Positions 1-6,766 of a DNA stretch of 64,000 nt are shown in pieces. The position numbers and the translations under genes are program-made. The notes under the pieces were generated by a model. The model ran no database searches. It was not told where the DNA came from and worked only from the letters and a program-made list of their open reading frames with translations. Position 1 is the first letter of the stretch. Each line of letters starts with the position of its first letter. Origin of the DNA: JACCTU01 sp963848525 (GTDB taxonomy: Bacteria > Actinomycetota > Thermoleophilia > Gaiellales > Gaiellaceae). The stretch covers positions 744,001 through 808,000 of the forward strand of contig CAWKDZ010000002.1 in NCBI GenBank assembly GCA_963848525.1, written 5' to 3'.

Positions 1-1110
1 ATCTCGCGGAGCGTAGCGCCTTCCTCGAGCCTCGCGAGCTGACGCTCCGCCGCCGTCTGCGCCGGGACGGCGAGCGGCACGCCGAGCTCGTCGGCGACGG
101 GCGCGACCCAGTCCGCGAGCTGCTCGAGGCGCGCCCGGGCCGGCAGCACCTCGGCCGCGGCGAGGTCGATCAGCTCGCCGGAGAGGCCGTAGCGGATCGC
201 CCGCCAGAAGTTCTCCTCGAGCAGCCGGTGCGGGTGGTCGGGGAGCGGCTCCCCCTCGTCGAGCGCGCGGGCGACCCGGCACGTCGACCGCGTAGAGGAA
301 GGCGGCGAGCGCCTGAGCCTCCTCGAGCGTCGGTTGCCCGTCGCAGATGCGGATCTCGACCGTCGGGAACGCGAGGTGCGGCCGGACGCTCCACCAGACC
401 TGCGTGTGCTCGGTGATCGAACCCGTCTCGTACAGGAAGCGCACGTAGTCCTCCCACTCCTGCCACGAGCCGAAGGGGTCCGGGATCCCGCAGCGGGGGA
501 ACATGCGCGTGAAGATCTCCGTGCGGGCGGAGTGCAGCCCGGAGTTCACGCCCTCGACGAACGGCGACGAGACCGAGAGCGCGAGTAGCTCGGGCAGGAG
601 GTTGCGGAGCTTCGAGAAGACGCGAACGGCGCGGTCGGCGCCCTTGATCCCGACGTGGACGTGCAGGCCGAACGTGTTGTTGCGCCAGACGACGTAGCGC
701 AGGAGCTCGTCGTTGCGGCGGTAGTGCGGCGTGTCGATGATGCGCTGGTCCTTCCAGTCCGACCACGGGTGCGTGCCCGTCGCCGCCAGCACGACACCGA
801 GCGAGTCGGCGAGCTCGACGAGCTGGGCGCGGCGCTCGGCCATCCGGCTCGATGCCTCCGCCCACGACTCGCAGCGGCCGGTGCGGACCTCGACCTCGGA
901 CGCGATCAGCTCGCCGACGAGGTGCTCCTCGAGCGGCGTGCCGCGCGCGGCCGCCTGGAGCTCTTCGAACCGGTTCACGAGCTCCAGCGTTTCCGGGTCG
1001 ACGATCGCGAACTCCTCCTCCACCGCGAGGGTGAAATCGCGCCCGTCCTCGTAGGATTCGCGGGAGCGGGAGATGAGCTCCTCGTACGGGAGCCGCTGCT
1101 CGTCGCCCAT
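1..1110 (-). CDS. Carboxylate-amine ligase, GCS2/YbdK type (partial, frameshifted)
   Basis: Glutamate-cysteine-ligase-like enzyme of the GCS2 family, which joins an amino acid to the gamma-carboxylate of glutamate using ATP. The ATG at 1110 opens MGDEQRLPYEEL, followed by the family signatures FTLAVEEEFAIVD (glutamate/ATP site), GTHPWSDWKDQ and WRNNTFGLHVHVGI. The C-terminal half has WWSVRPHLAFPTVEIRICD, the usual metal and substrate region. At about position 282 the frame must shift by one base (one extra base) to continue as CRVARALDEGEPL, then LLEENFWRAIRYGL and AQTAAERQLARLEEG. The stop lies beyond the window edge. In actinobacteria such enzymes make gamma-glutamylcysteine for ergothioneine or other thiols, but the substrate cannot be read from the sequence. 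The break is probably a sequence error. Confidence 0.85.
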   Translation of the reverse strand, partial: MGDEQRLPYEELISRSRESYEDGRDFTLAVEEEFAIVDPETLELVNRFEELQAAARGTPLEEHLVGELIASEVEVRTGRCESWAEASSRMAERRAQLVELADSLGVVLAATGTHPWSDWKDQRIIDTPHYRRNDELLRYVVWRNNTFGLHVHVGIKGADRAVRVFSKLRNLLPELLALSVSSPFVEGVNSGLHSARTEIFTRMFPRCGIPDPFGSWQEWEDYVRFLYETGSITEHTQVWWSVRPHLAFPTVEIRICDGQPTLEEAQALAAFLYAVDVPGRPRARRGGAAPRPPAPAARGELLAGDPLRPLRRADRPRRGRGAAGPGAPRAARGLGRARRRRARRAARRPGADGGGASAREARGRRYAPRD

Positions 1111-1174
1111 TCGGCGCACTACGGTAGTTGAAGTGACCGACCGCGCGACAAGTACCCCAAGCTCGTGGGTTGCC

Positions 1175-2455
1175 TCAGTTGAACGCGCTTGCAGCGAGAC
1201 CTACTGCAGCGGAGGTGACGACGATGCTGACGACACCGACTCTGTATCGGACGACTGCGACGAACGCCACTGAAGCGACGGTGATCACGAGCCAGTCCGG
1301 CTGCCCGTCCGAGAAGGCAGCGTGGCGTGCGACAAACACGGCGAGCCCCGCGATCACGCCCACGACCGCGATCGTGATCCCGTTCAGGGACGAAGCGAAC
1401 GCCCCGGCAGTCCGGATGCGGTCGATGAGCGGTGCACCGCTGATGATGAAGACGAACGACGGAACGAACGTACAAAGGGTCGCAATCGTCGCTCCGACGA
1501 GCCCCCAGGCCAGCCCGCCCTCGACGTTGTACCCGGCGAGGAAGCCGACGAAGGTGTTGACCATGATGAGCGGCCCGGGCGTGGACTCTCCCAGCGCGAG
1601 GCCCGCGACCATATCGTCCGCGGAGAGCCATCCGAAGCGATTGACGGCTGCATCCGCGACGAAAGGGAGGACGGCGTACGCGCCGCCGAAGGTAATGAGC
1701 GCCGCGATCGTGAAGAACCCAGCAAGCTCCGCAACCAGTCCTCCGGCGAGGAGGAGCAGGGCCAGCGGAACGAGCCAGACGAGAAGCGTTATCGCGAGCC
1801 GTCGTCGAAGTCCGCGCTCGGGCGGCACGGCATCCGGCTCGTCCTCGCCGTGACCCGATAGCTGTCCGAGAAGCGTCGGCCAGCTTCGACTGATCGCGAA
1901 GCCTGCGAGCGCAGACAGGGCGATGATCAGCGGGAACGGAACTCCGGCGACGATGAGGCCGAAGGCGAGTACCGCGAGCGCGAGCGCCGCCAGGGTTCGA
2001 ATCACCCGTCCGCCCACACGGATGACAGCCGCCGCCACCAAGGCGATGACCGCCGCACTGAGTCCGCGCACTATCCCGGCAACAGCCGCGACCTCTCCGT
2101 ACTCGACGTAGACGGCACTCATGACGCAGAGGAGGACGAATGACGGCAGGACGAAGAGGCCTCCGGCGGTGATCGCTCCCCGGACGCCGTACATGGAGTA
2201 GCCGATGTAGGACGCGAGTTGTTGGGCCTCGGGGCCTGGTAGCGCCATGCAGAAGTTGAGCGCGTGGAGGAAGCGGCGCTCGGCAATCCAGCGTCGCTTC
2301 TCGACAAGCTCCTCGTGCATGATCGCGATTTGCCCGGCAGGGCCGCCGAAGCTGATCAGTCCGAGCTTGAGCCAGAAACGGAACGCCTGACTCTCCGTCG
2401 GGGCGACAGCTGCCGCATCAGTGCGTGCATCCGGAGCCTGACTTTCCCCGCGCAA
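1175..2455 (-). CDS. chrA: Chromate transporter, CHR family (ChrA)
   Basis: Integral membrane protein of 426 residues with two homologous halves, the long-chain CHR arrangement that exports chromate by a chromate/proton antiport-like mechanism. The N-terminal half has FWLKLGLISFGGPAGQIA and ALPGPEAQQLASYIGY; the C-terminal half repeats the signature as FGGAYAVLPFV and ALGESTPGPLIMVNTFVGF. About ten hydrophobic segments are visible. The chosen start is TTG 2455; a CATAAT on the minus strand at 2464-2469 could be a -10, leaving almost no leader. The gene stands alone and its GC content and codon use look lower than its neighbours, suggesting acquisition by transfer. No chrB-like regulator is beside it. 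Confidence 0.9.
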   Translation of the reverse strand: MRGESQAPDARTDAAAVAPTESQAFRFWLKLGLISFGGPAGQIAIMHEELVEKRRWIAERRFLHALNFCMALPGPEAQQLASYIGYSMYGVRGAITAGGLFVLPSFVLLCVMSAVYVEYGEVAAVAGIVRGLSAAVIALVAAAVIRVGGRVIRTLAALALAVLAFGLIVAGVPFPLIIALSALAGFAISRSWPTLLGQLSGHGEDEPDAVPPERGLRRRLAITLLVWLVPLALLLLAGGLVAELAGFFTIAALITFGGAYAVLPFVADAAVNRFGWLSADDMVAGLALGESTPGPLIMVNTFVGFLAGYNVEGGLAWGLVGATIATLCTFVPSFVFIISGAPLIDRIRTAGAFASSLNGITIAVVGVIAGLAVFVARHAAFSDGQPDWLVITVASVAFVAVVRYRVGVVSIVVTSAAVGLAASAFN

Positions 2456-2492
2456 GGCGGCGAATTATGCGGAATCGGCTCGGCTGCGAGGT

Positions 2493-3092
2493 TTGAGAAT
2501 TACAGTTGTTGAAGTGGAGGTGAATCTCCCGGAGCCCGACGCGCCGCGCGCGCGCCGCTCGAGCGTCGCGCGTGTCTGCATCATCGGAGCGGAGTCGACC
2601 GGGAAGACCACGCTCGCGGCCGCGCTCGCGGAGCACTACCGGACGCTCTGGGTGCCGGAGTACGGCGCGCCCTACCACCACGTGGGCCGCGGCGACCCGC
2701 ATCGCCCTTGGACGTCCGACGAGTTCATTCACATCGCGCGCATCCGCGAGTGGTTGGAGGAGTTCCTCGCCGGCTACGCCGACCGCGTGCTCTTCTGCGA
2801 CACGGACACGTTCGTGACCGCGGTCTTCCACGAGGTCTACCTGGGCACGCCGAGCTCCGAGCTCGAGCTGGAGGCTCGGGCCTGCAAGTACGCCTTCTAC
2901 CTCCTCTGCGACGTGGACACGCCCTTCCACCTCGACAGGCTCGGGCTCCGCCGTGAGGACGCGCGCCTGCGCATGCACCAGCGTTATGCCGACTACGTCC
3001 GCTCGACCGGCTGCCCGTGGCTGGAGCTGTCCGGGCCGCACGAGGAGCGCATGCGGCTCGCGACGGCGGCAGTCGACGGGCTGATCAGCTGA
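2493..3092 (+). CDS. NadR-like nucleoside kinase (AAA_28 P-loop)
   Basis: About 199 residues resembling the C-terminal ribosylnicotinamide kinase domain of NadR, here without the adenylyltransferase or HTH domains. The Walker A loop is GAESTGKTTLA at roughly residues 32-42. It is followed by VPEYGAPYHHVG, matching the EYxxxY substrate-site element, SDEFIHIARIREWL, and a Walker-B-like LFCDTDTF. In the family this domain phosphorylates nicotinamide riboside to NMN; the substrate here is inferred. The longest frame starts at TTG 2493, but in-frame GTG codons at 2514 and 2520, next to a GGAGG, may be the real start. It diverges from chrA, and its 3' end overlaps the glycosyltransferase by 8 bases on the opposite strand. 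Confidence 0.7.
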   Translation: MRITVVEVEVNLPEPDAPRARRSSVARVCIIGAESTGKTTLAAALAEHYRTLWVPEYGAPYHHVGRGDPHRPWTSDEFIHIARIREWLEEFLAGYADRVLFCDTDTFVTAVFHEVYLGTPSSELELEARACKYAFYLLCDVDTPFHLDRLGLRREDARLRMHQRYADYVRSTGCPWLELSGPHEERMRLATAAVDGLIS

Positions 3093-4326
3093 GTGGTTCC
3101 AGCAGGCGCGCGGCGACGCGGGACCACGACCAGTTCTCGACCGCGGCTCGGCGGCCGGCTTCGCCCAGCGCGCGACGCTCGTCGGGCGTGAGCTCCAGTA
3201 GCGCACGCAGCTTGGTAGTCAGGTCGTCGACGTCGCCGTTCGCGAAGCTCGCCGGGGAGCGCCGGTCCGGCGGGTACTCCGCCTCGAGCCCCTCCGCGAC
3301 CTCGGCGAGCCCGGAGTGGCGCGCGACGAGCGGCGGCGTCCCGGCGGACGCGGACTCCGCCGCGACCATCCCGAACGCCTCGGGAAAGATCGAGGGCACG
3401 ACGGTCACGTCGCAGAGCGGGATCAGGTGGACGAGGTGGCGGTGGTCGAGCGCGCCGGTGAAGAGCGTGCGAGGCGGCGCGCTCGCCTCGAGCTCCTCGC
3501 GGTAGTCGCCGAAGCCGACGATCACCGCGCGCGCGTCCAGCTGCCGAAGCGCGTCGAAGAGCACGTGGACGCCCTTGTTGTAGAGCAGCTTGCCGAAGTA
3601 GAGGACGGTCGGCTCGTCGCTCGCGAACCACTCGGCGAGCCGCTCCGCGTTGCCCTCGCGGGGCAGGCGCTCGTTCGCGCCGCCGGGGTTCGGCGGGTCG
3701 CGCCGGCACTCCTCGAGCAGCGCCGCGAGCGCCGCGTCGGGCTCCTGCGGGTGGAACGCGTCGACGTCGACGCCGGGCGGCACCTCGTGCACCCGCGCGA
3801 CCTCCCCGACGACGTCCTCGAGCACCTCGCGGATGTGCCCGGAGCCGACGTAGACGGCACTCGCGTCACGGAGGCTCTCGCGCGCCCACGCCGACAGCTC
3901 CGCGTTGCCGCGGATCGAGTACTCGAGCTCGGACCCGTGGGCCTTGACCGCGTAGGGGGCGCCGGTCGCGGCGCCCACTGGGCCGCCGAGCAGCACGTGG
4001 TTGGCGAAGACGAGGTCGGCCGGCAGCCGCTCGCGCAGCGCCGACGCGTTCGCCTCCACGTATGCCTCGCGCTCGGCAGGCGTGAGGTCCTGGAGCAGCC
4101 GCGGCTCGAGCCCCGCGTAGCGGTCGAGCACGAAAACAGGCAGGAGCGGGCCGATCGCGGGCCGGACGGCCTCAGCCCCGGCGAGGTCGAACTGCTCCGG
4201 ATGCGGCTCCTGGGAGAACACGGTCACGTCGTGCCCGGCGCGCGCCCACTCGCGCACGAGCGCCTGGGTGTAGATGTTCGAGCCGGTCCCGCTGAGCAGG
4301 TACCCGTGCCAGACGAGGATCCGCAC
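3085..4326 (-). CDS. Glycosyltransferase family 4
   Basis: GT-B fold glycosyltransferase of 413 residues, presumably transferring a sugar from an NDP-sugar in cell envelope or glycolipid synthesis. The N-terminal Rossmann domain starts MRILVWHGYLLSGTGSNIY and has the GT4 pattern of a gap after the glycine loop. The C-terminal donor domain contains VLYFGKLLYNKGVHVLFDAL and, near residues 315-325, SIFPEAFGMVAAESASAG, the E-x7-E type signature. The gene follows rex by 10 bases on the same strand and may be co-transcribed with it. The acceptor cannot be deduced. Confidence 0.85.
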   Translation of the reverse strand: MRILVWHGYLLSGTGSNIYTQALVREWARAGHDVTVFSQEPHPEQFDLAGAEAVRPAIGPLLPVFVLDRYAGLEPRLLQDLTPAEREAYVEANASALRERLPADLVFANHVLLGGPVGAATGAPYAVKAHGSELEYSIRGNAELSAWARESLRDASAVYVGSGHIREVLEDVVGEVARVHEVPPGVDVDAFHPQEPDAALAALLEECRRDPPNPGGANERLPREGNAERLAEWFASDEPTVLYFGKLLYNKGVHVLFDALRQLDARAVIVGFGDYREELEASAPPRTLFTGALDHRHLVHLIPLCDVTVVPSIFPEAFGMVAAESASAGTPPLVARHSGLAEVAEGLEAEYPPDRRSPASFANGDVDDLTTKLRALLELTPDERRALGEAGRRAAVENWSWSRVAARLLEPLS

Positions 4327-4336
4327 GGCCCCGGAG

Positions 4337-4957
4337 CTACGTCAGGTGGAAGTAGAGCGCGTGCAGCAGCTCGACCGCGGGGTTGGACGTGTGCACCTGC
4401 ACGTCCGCCGGAACGTCGAGGAGCGCCTCGGAGTAGTTGAAGATGATCCGCACGCCGGTTCCGACGAGGTCGTCCGCGACGCGCTGCGCGCTGTCGGCCG
4501 GCACCGCGATCACGCCGACGATGATGTTCTTGTCGCGCACGGTCTCGGGCAGGGTGGCGTAGTCGGTGACGGCGAGGCTCCCCATCGGCCGGCCGACCTT
4601 GTCAGGGTCGACGTCGAAGATCGCGGCGATGTTGATCCCGTGCTCCGCGAAGATCGGCGAGCTCGCGATCGCCTGTCCGAGGCGCCCCGCCCCGACGAGC
4701 GCGATGTTGTGCTGCCCCTGCGTCCGCAGGATCTTGCGGATCTCGCCGAGCAGCGAGTCGATGTTGTAGCCGACGCCGCGCTTGCCGAACTTCCCGAAGG
4801 CCGAGAGGTCGCGGCGGATCTGCGTCGCGTTGATGTTCGTGTAGTCGGAGATCTCCTGGGAGGAGATGCGCTCCTTGCCCATCTTCTTCGCCTGCGACAG
4901 CACCTGCAGATAGCGAGAGAGGCGGGCCGCGACGCCGACGGTCAGCCGTTCAGGCAC
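4337..4957 (-). CDS. rex: Redox-sensing transcriptional repressor Rex
   Basis: Cytosolic repressor of 206 residues that senses the NADH/NAD+ ratio and controls respiratory and fermentative genes. The N-terminal winged helix (about 1-80) has RISSQEISDYTNINATQIRRD and FGKFGKRGVGYN; the C-terminal Rossmann domain has LVGAGRLGQAIA, the dinucleotide-binding loop, and ends with the domain-swapped helix ELLHALYFHLT. Length and motifs match the family throughout. The start is GTG 4957. A possible half operator (TCACAAA) overlaps the start region, but no full palindrome is visible. Glutaredoxin-like and glutamate dehydrogenase genes lie upstream on the same strand. Confidence 0.96.
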   Translation of the reverse strand: MPERLTVGVAARLSRYLQVLSQAKKMGKERISSQEISDYTNINATQIRRDLSAFGKFGKRGVGYNIDSLLGEIRKILRTQGQHNIALVGAGRLGQAIASSPIFAEHGINIAAIFDVDPDKVGRPMGSLAVTDYATLPETVRDKNIIVGVIAVPADSAQRVADDLVGTGVRIIFNYSEALLDVPADVQVHTSNPAVELLHALYFHLT

Positions 4958-5013
4958 TTTGTGACACCGCGCCGCATTCTGCCACCCGCACCCTTCCTAC
5001 GGTCGCAGTGCCG

Positions 5014-5259
5014 TCAACTGCGACTTTGTGCGACCTTGCGACGAAGCGCGCCCGGGTCGACGAAGTACACGAACGCACGCTGGCCGTCGATCTCGACTAC
5101 CGGGAGCCACTCCCGGTAGCGCTTCTCGAGCTCGTCGTCGCCGGTGATGTCGACCTGCTCGAAGCCGTCGCCGAGCTCGGCGCGCAGGACATCGCGGGCC
5201 TTCTCGCAGAGGTGGCAACCGGGCGAGTGGTAGAGGACGACCTGTAGAGAACTTGTCAC
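5014..5259 (-). CDS. Glutaredoxin-like protein (DUF836 type)
   Basis: Small thioredoxin-fold protein of about 81 residues, probably a cytosolic thiol-disulfide carrier. It begins SLQVVLYHSPGCHLCEKARD, with the redox pair C-H-L-C following the first strand, and has the cis-proline element LPVVEIDGQRAF. The frame is open further upstream to 5310, but that extension is encoded by the 43-bp repeat at 5272-5314 and reads GTVSGTVSGTA, so GTG 5259 is preferred. Its stop lies 56 bases upstream of the Rex start on the same strand. The partner protein is unknown. Confidence 0.75.
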   Translation of the reverse strand: MTSSLQVVLYHSPGCHLCEKARDVLRAELGDGFEQVDITGDDELEKRYREWLPVVEIDGQRAFVYFVDPGALRRKVAQSRS

Positions 5260-5271
5260 GGAATTGTCACT

Positions 5272-5314
5272 CGCAGTGCCAGACACAGTGCCAGACACAG
5301 TGCCAGGCACTGCG
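5272..5314. repeat. 43-bp dispersed repeat, copy 1 (REP-like)
   Basis: Three tandem 12-bp units of CAGTGCCAGACA type, the last being CAGTGCCAGGCA, bounded by CGCAGTGCC on the left and its exact inverse GGCACTGCG on the right. The whole element can fold back on itself. An almost identical element is at 23021-23063, beside a REP-associated transposase; only one base differs. This copy sits at the 5' end of the glutaredoxin-like gene. Confidence 0.85.
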
Positions 5315-5366
5315 AATCACGGCGCGCTGATGCTGCCGTCGGCCGACGATTCGCGTGGGCGGCGGA

Positions 5367-5385
5367 GGGCGGGCTTTGCCCGCCC
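5367..5385. terminator. GC-rich hairpin
   Basis: GGGCGGGC, loop TTT, GCCCGCCC: a perfect 8-bp stem between gdhA and the glutaredoxin-like gene. There is no clear T-run, so its role as a terminator is tentative. Confidence 0.4.
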
Positions 5386-5429
5386 GGAGCTCGAGCGGCA
5401 GAAGGTCGCGGGCGAAGAAGGAGGGGGCT

Positions 5430-5456
5430 CACGGGGGAACCATGGGTTCCCCCGTG
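5430..5456 (-). terminator. Likely terminator after gdhA
   Basis: CACGGGGGAACC, loop ATG, GGTTCCCCCGTG: a perfect 12-bp stem that begins three bases past the gdhA stop on the minus strand. No strong T-run follows, which is common in high-GC actinobacteria. Confidence 0.65.
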
Positions 5457-5458
5457 CT

Positions 5459-6736
5459 CTAGGGATAAATCCCGCGAGTGGTCGTCGCTTCGGCGACCCG
5501 CTCGACCGCCAGGCCGTACGAGGCGAGGCGCATCGAGACCGACTTCGACTCGTGCAGCGCCCACGTCTCGTTGAAGGCGCGCGTGACGATGTCGTTCAGC
5601 TTCGCGTTGACCTCGTCCTCGCGCCAGAAGTACTCCTGGAGGCCCTGCACCCACTCGAAGTACGACACGATCACGCCGCCGGCGTTCGCGAGGATGTCGG
5701 GGAGGATCAGGACGCCGTTCCCCTCGAGGATGTCGTCGGCAGCGGGAGTGAGCGGCCCGTTCGCGCCCTCGACCACGATCCTCGCCTTGATCCGGTCGGC
5801 GTTCGACTCGGTGACGACCTGCTCGAGCGCGCACGGCGCGAGCACGTCGCAGTCGAGCAGGAGGAGATCGTCGTTCGAGATCGGCTCGGTCTCGCGCAGG
5901 CCGCCGAGCGAGCCCGTCTCCTCCTTGTGCGCGAACGCCGCCTCGACGTCGATCCCGTCAGCGTTGTGCACGCCGCCGCGCGAGTCCGAGAGCGCGACGA
6001 CCTTCGCCCCGTCCTGGGACACGAAGCGCGCGAGGTAGCTGCCGACGTTCCCGAAGCCCTGCACGGCGACCGTGGCGCCGCGCAGGCTCAGGTCCTGCTT
6101 CCGCGCCGCACCGCGCAGCACGTAGAGCGCGCCGCGGGCGGTCGCCTCCTCCCGCCCGAGCGAGCCGCCGATCGCGAGCGGCTTCCCCGTGACCACGCCG
6201 AGCACCGAGTGCCCCTTGTTCATCGAGTACGTGTCGAAGATCCAGGCCATCACGCGCGAGTCGGTGCCGACGTCGGGCGCGGGGATGTCCTTCTCCGGGC
6301 CGATCTCGTTGATGATCTCGCTGGTGAAGCGGCGCGTCATCCGCTCGAGCTCGCGCCGCGAGAGCGCCTTCGGGTCGACGACGACGCCGCCCTTCGCTCC
6401 GCCGAACGGGATCCCGGCGAGCGCGCACTTCCACGTCATCCACATCGCGAGCGCCTTGACCTCGTCGAGCGTGACGTGCGGGTGGTAGCGGATCCCGCCC
6501 TTCGACGGCCCTCGCGCGATGTTGTGCGTCACGCGGTAGCCCTTGAAGACGCTCGTCGTCCCGTCGTCCATCTGCGTCGGGACCGAGACCTCGACCGCCT
6601 TCTTGCACTGGGAGAGGACGCCGATCAGGTTGTCGTCGATTCCGAACGCGTCACCCACTCGGTGCAGCTGGGACCGGGCGATGTCGAACGGGTTCTCGCG
6701 CAGGTGCGAGAGAGGCGCTTCCTGCAGAGTCGTCAA
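5459..6736 (-). CDS. gdhA: Glutamate dehydrogenase
   Basis: Cytosolic hexameric Glu/Leu/Phe/Val dehydrogenase of 425 residues that interconverts glutamate with 2-oxoglutarate and ammonia. Catalytic-domain motifs are RGPSKGGIRYHP, then GIPFGGAKGGVVVDP with the catalytic lysine, and DIPAPDVGTD with the catalytic aspartate. The nucleotide domain has VAVQGFGNVGSYLA, and the C-terminal part has ILANAGGVIVSYFEWVQ. A GxGxxG-type loop followed by VVALSDSRGG suggests NAD preference, but this is inference. The start is ATG 6736, 30 bases past the subtilase stop, so transcription may continue from the upstream operon. A hairpin follows the stop. Confidence 0.95.
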   Translation of the reverse strand: MTTLQEAPLSHLRENPFDIARSQLHRVGDAFGIDDNLIGVLSQCKKAVEVSVPTQMDDGTTSVFKGYRVTHNIARGPSKGGIRYHPHVTLDEVKALAMWMTWKCALAGIPFGGAKGGVVVDPKALSRRELERMTRRFTSEIINEIGPEKDIPAPDVGTDSRVMAWIFDTYSMNKGHSVLGVVTGKPLAIGGSLGREEATARGALYVLRGAARKQDLSLRGATVAVQGFGNVGSYLARFVSQDGAKVVALSDSRGGVHNADGIDVEAAFAHKEETGSLGGLRETEPISNDDLLLLDCDVLAPCALEQVVTESNADRIKARIVVEGANGPLTPAADDILEGNGVLILPDILANAGGVIVSYFEWVQGLQEYFWREDEVNAKLNDIVTRAFNETWALHESKSVSMRLASYGLAVERVAEATTTRGIYP

Positions 6737-6766
6737 GCCGCGCCGAGTCTAACCCCGCGCCTCGCT

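Noticed and set aside
4950..5050. A possible Rex operator upstream of rex (TTTGTGAC)
   Set aside because: Only one half-site is present; the inverted partner TTCACAA is missing.
5272..5314. A CRISPR-like short repeat array
   Set aside because: The 12-bp units are contiguous without spacers and there are no cas genes; the element is better explained as REP-like.
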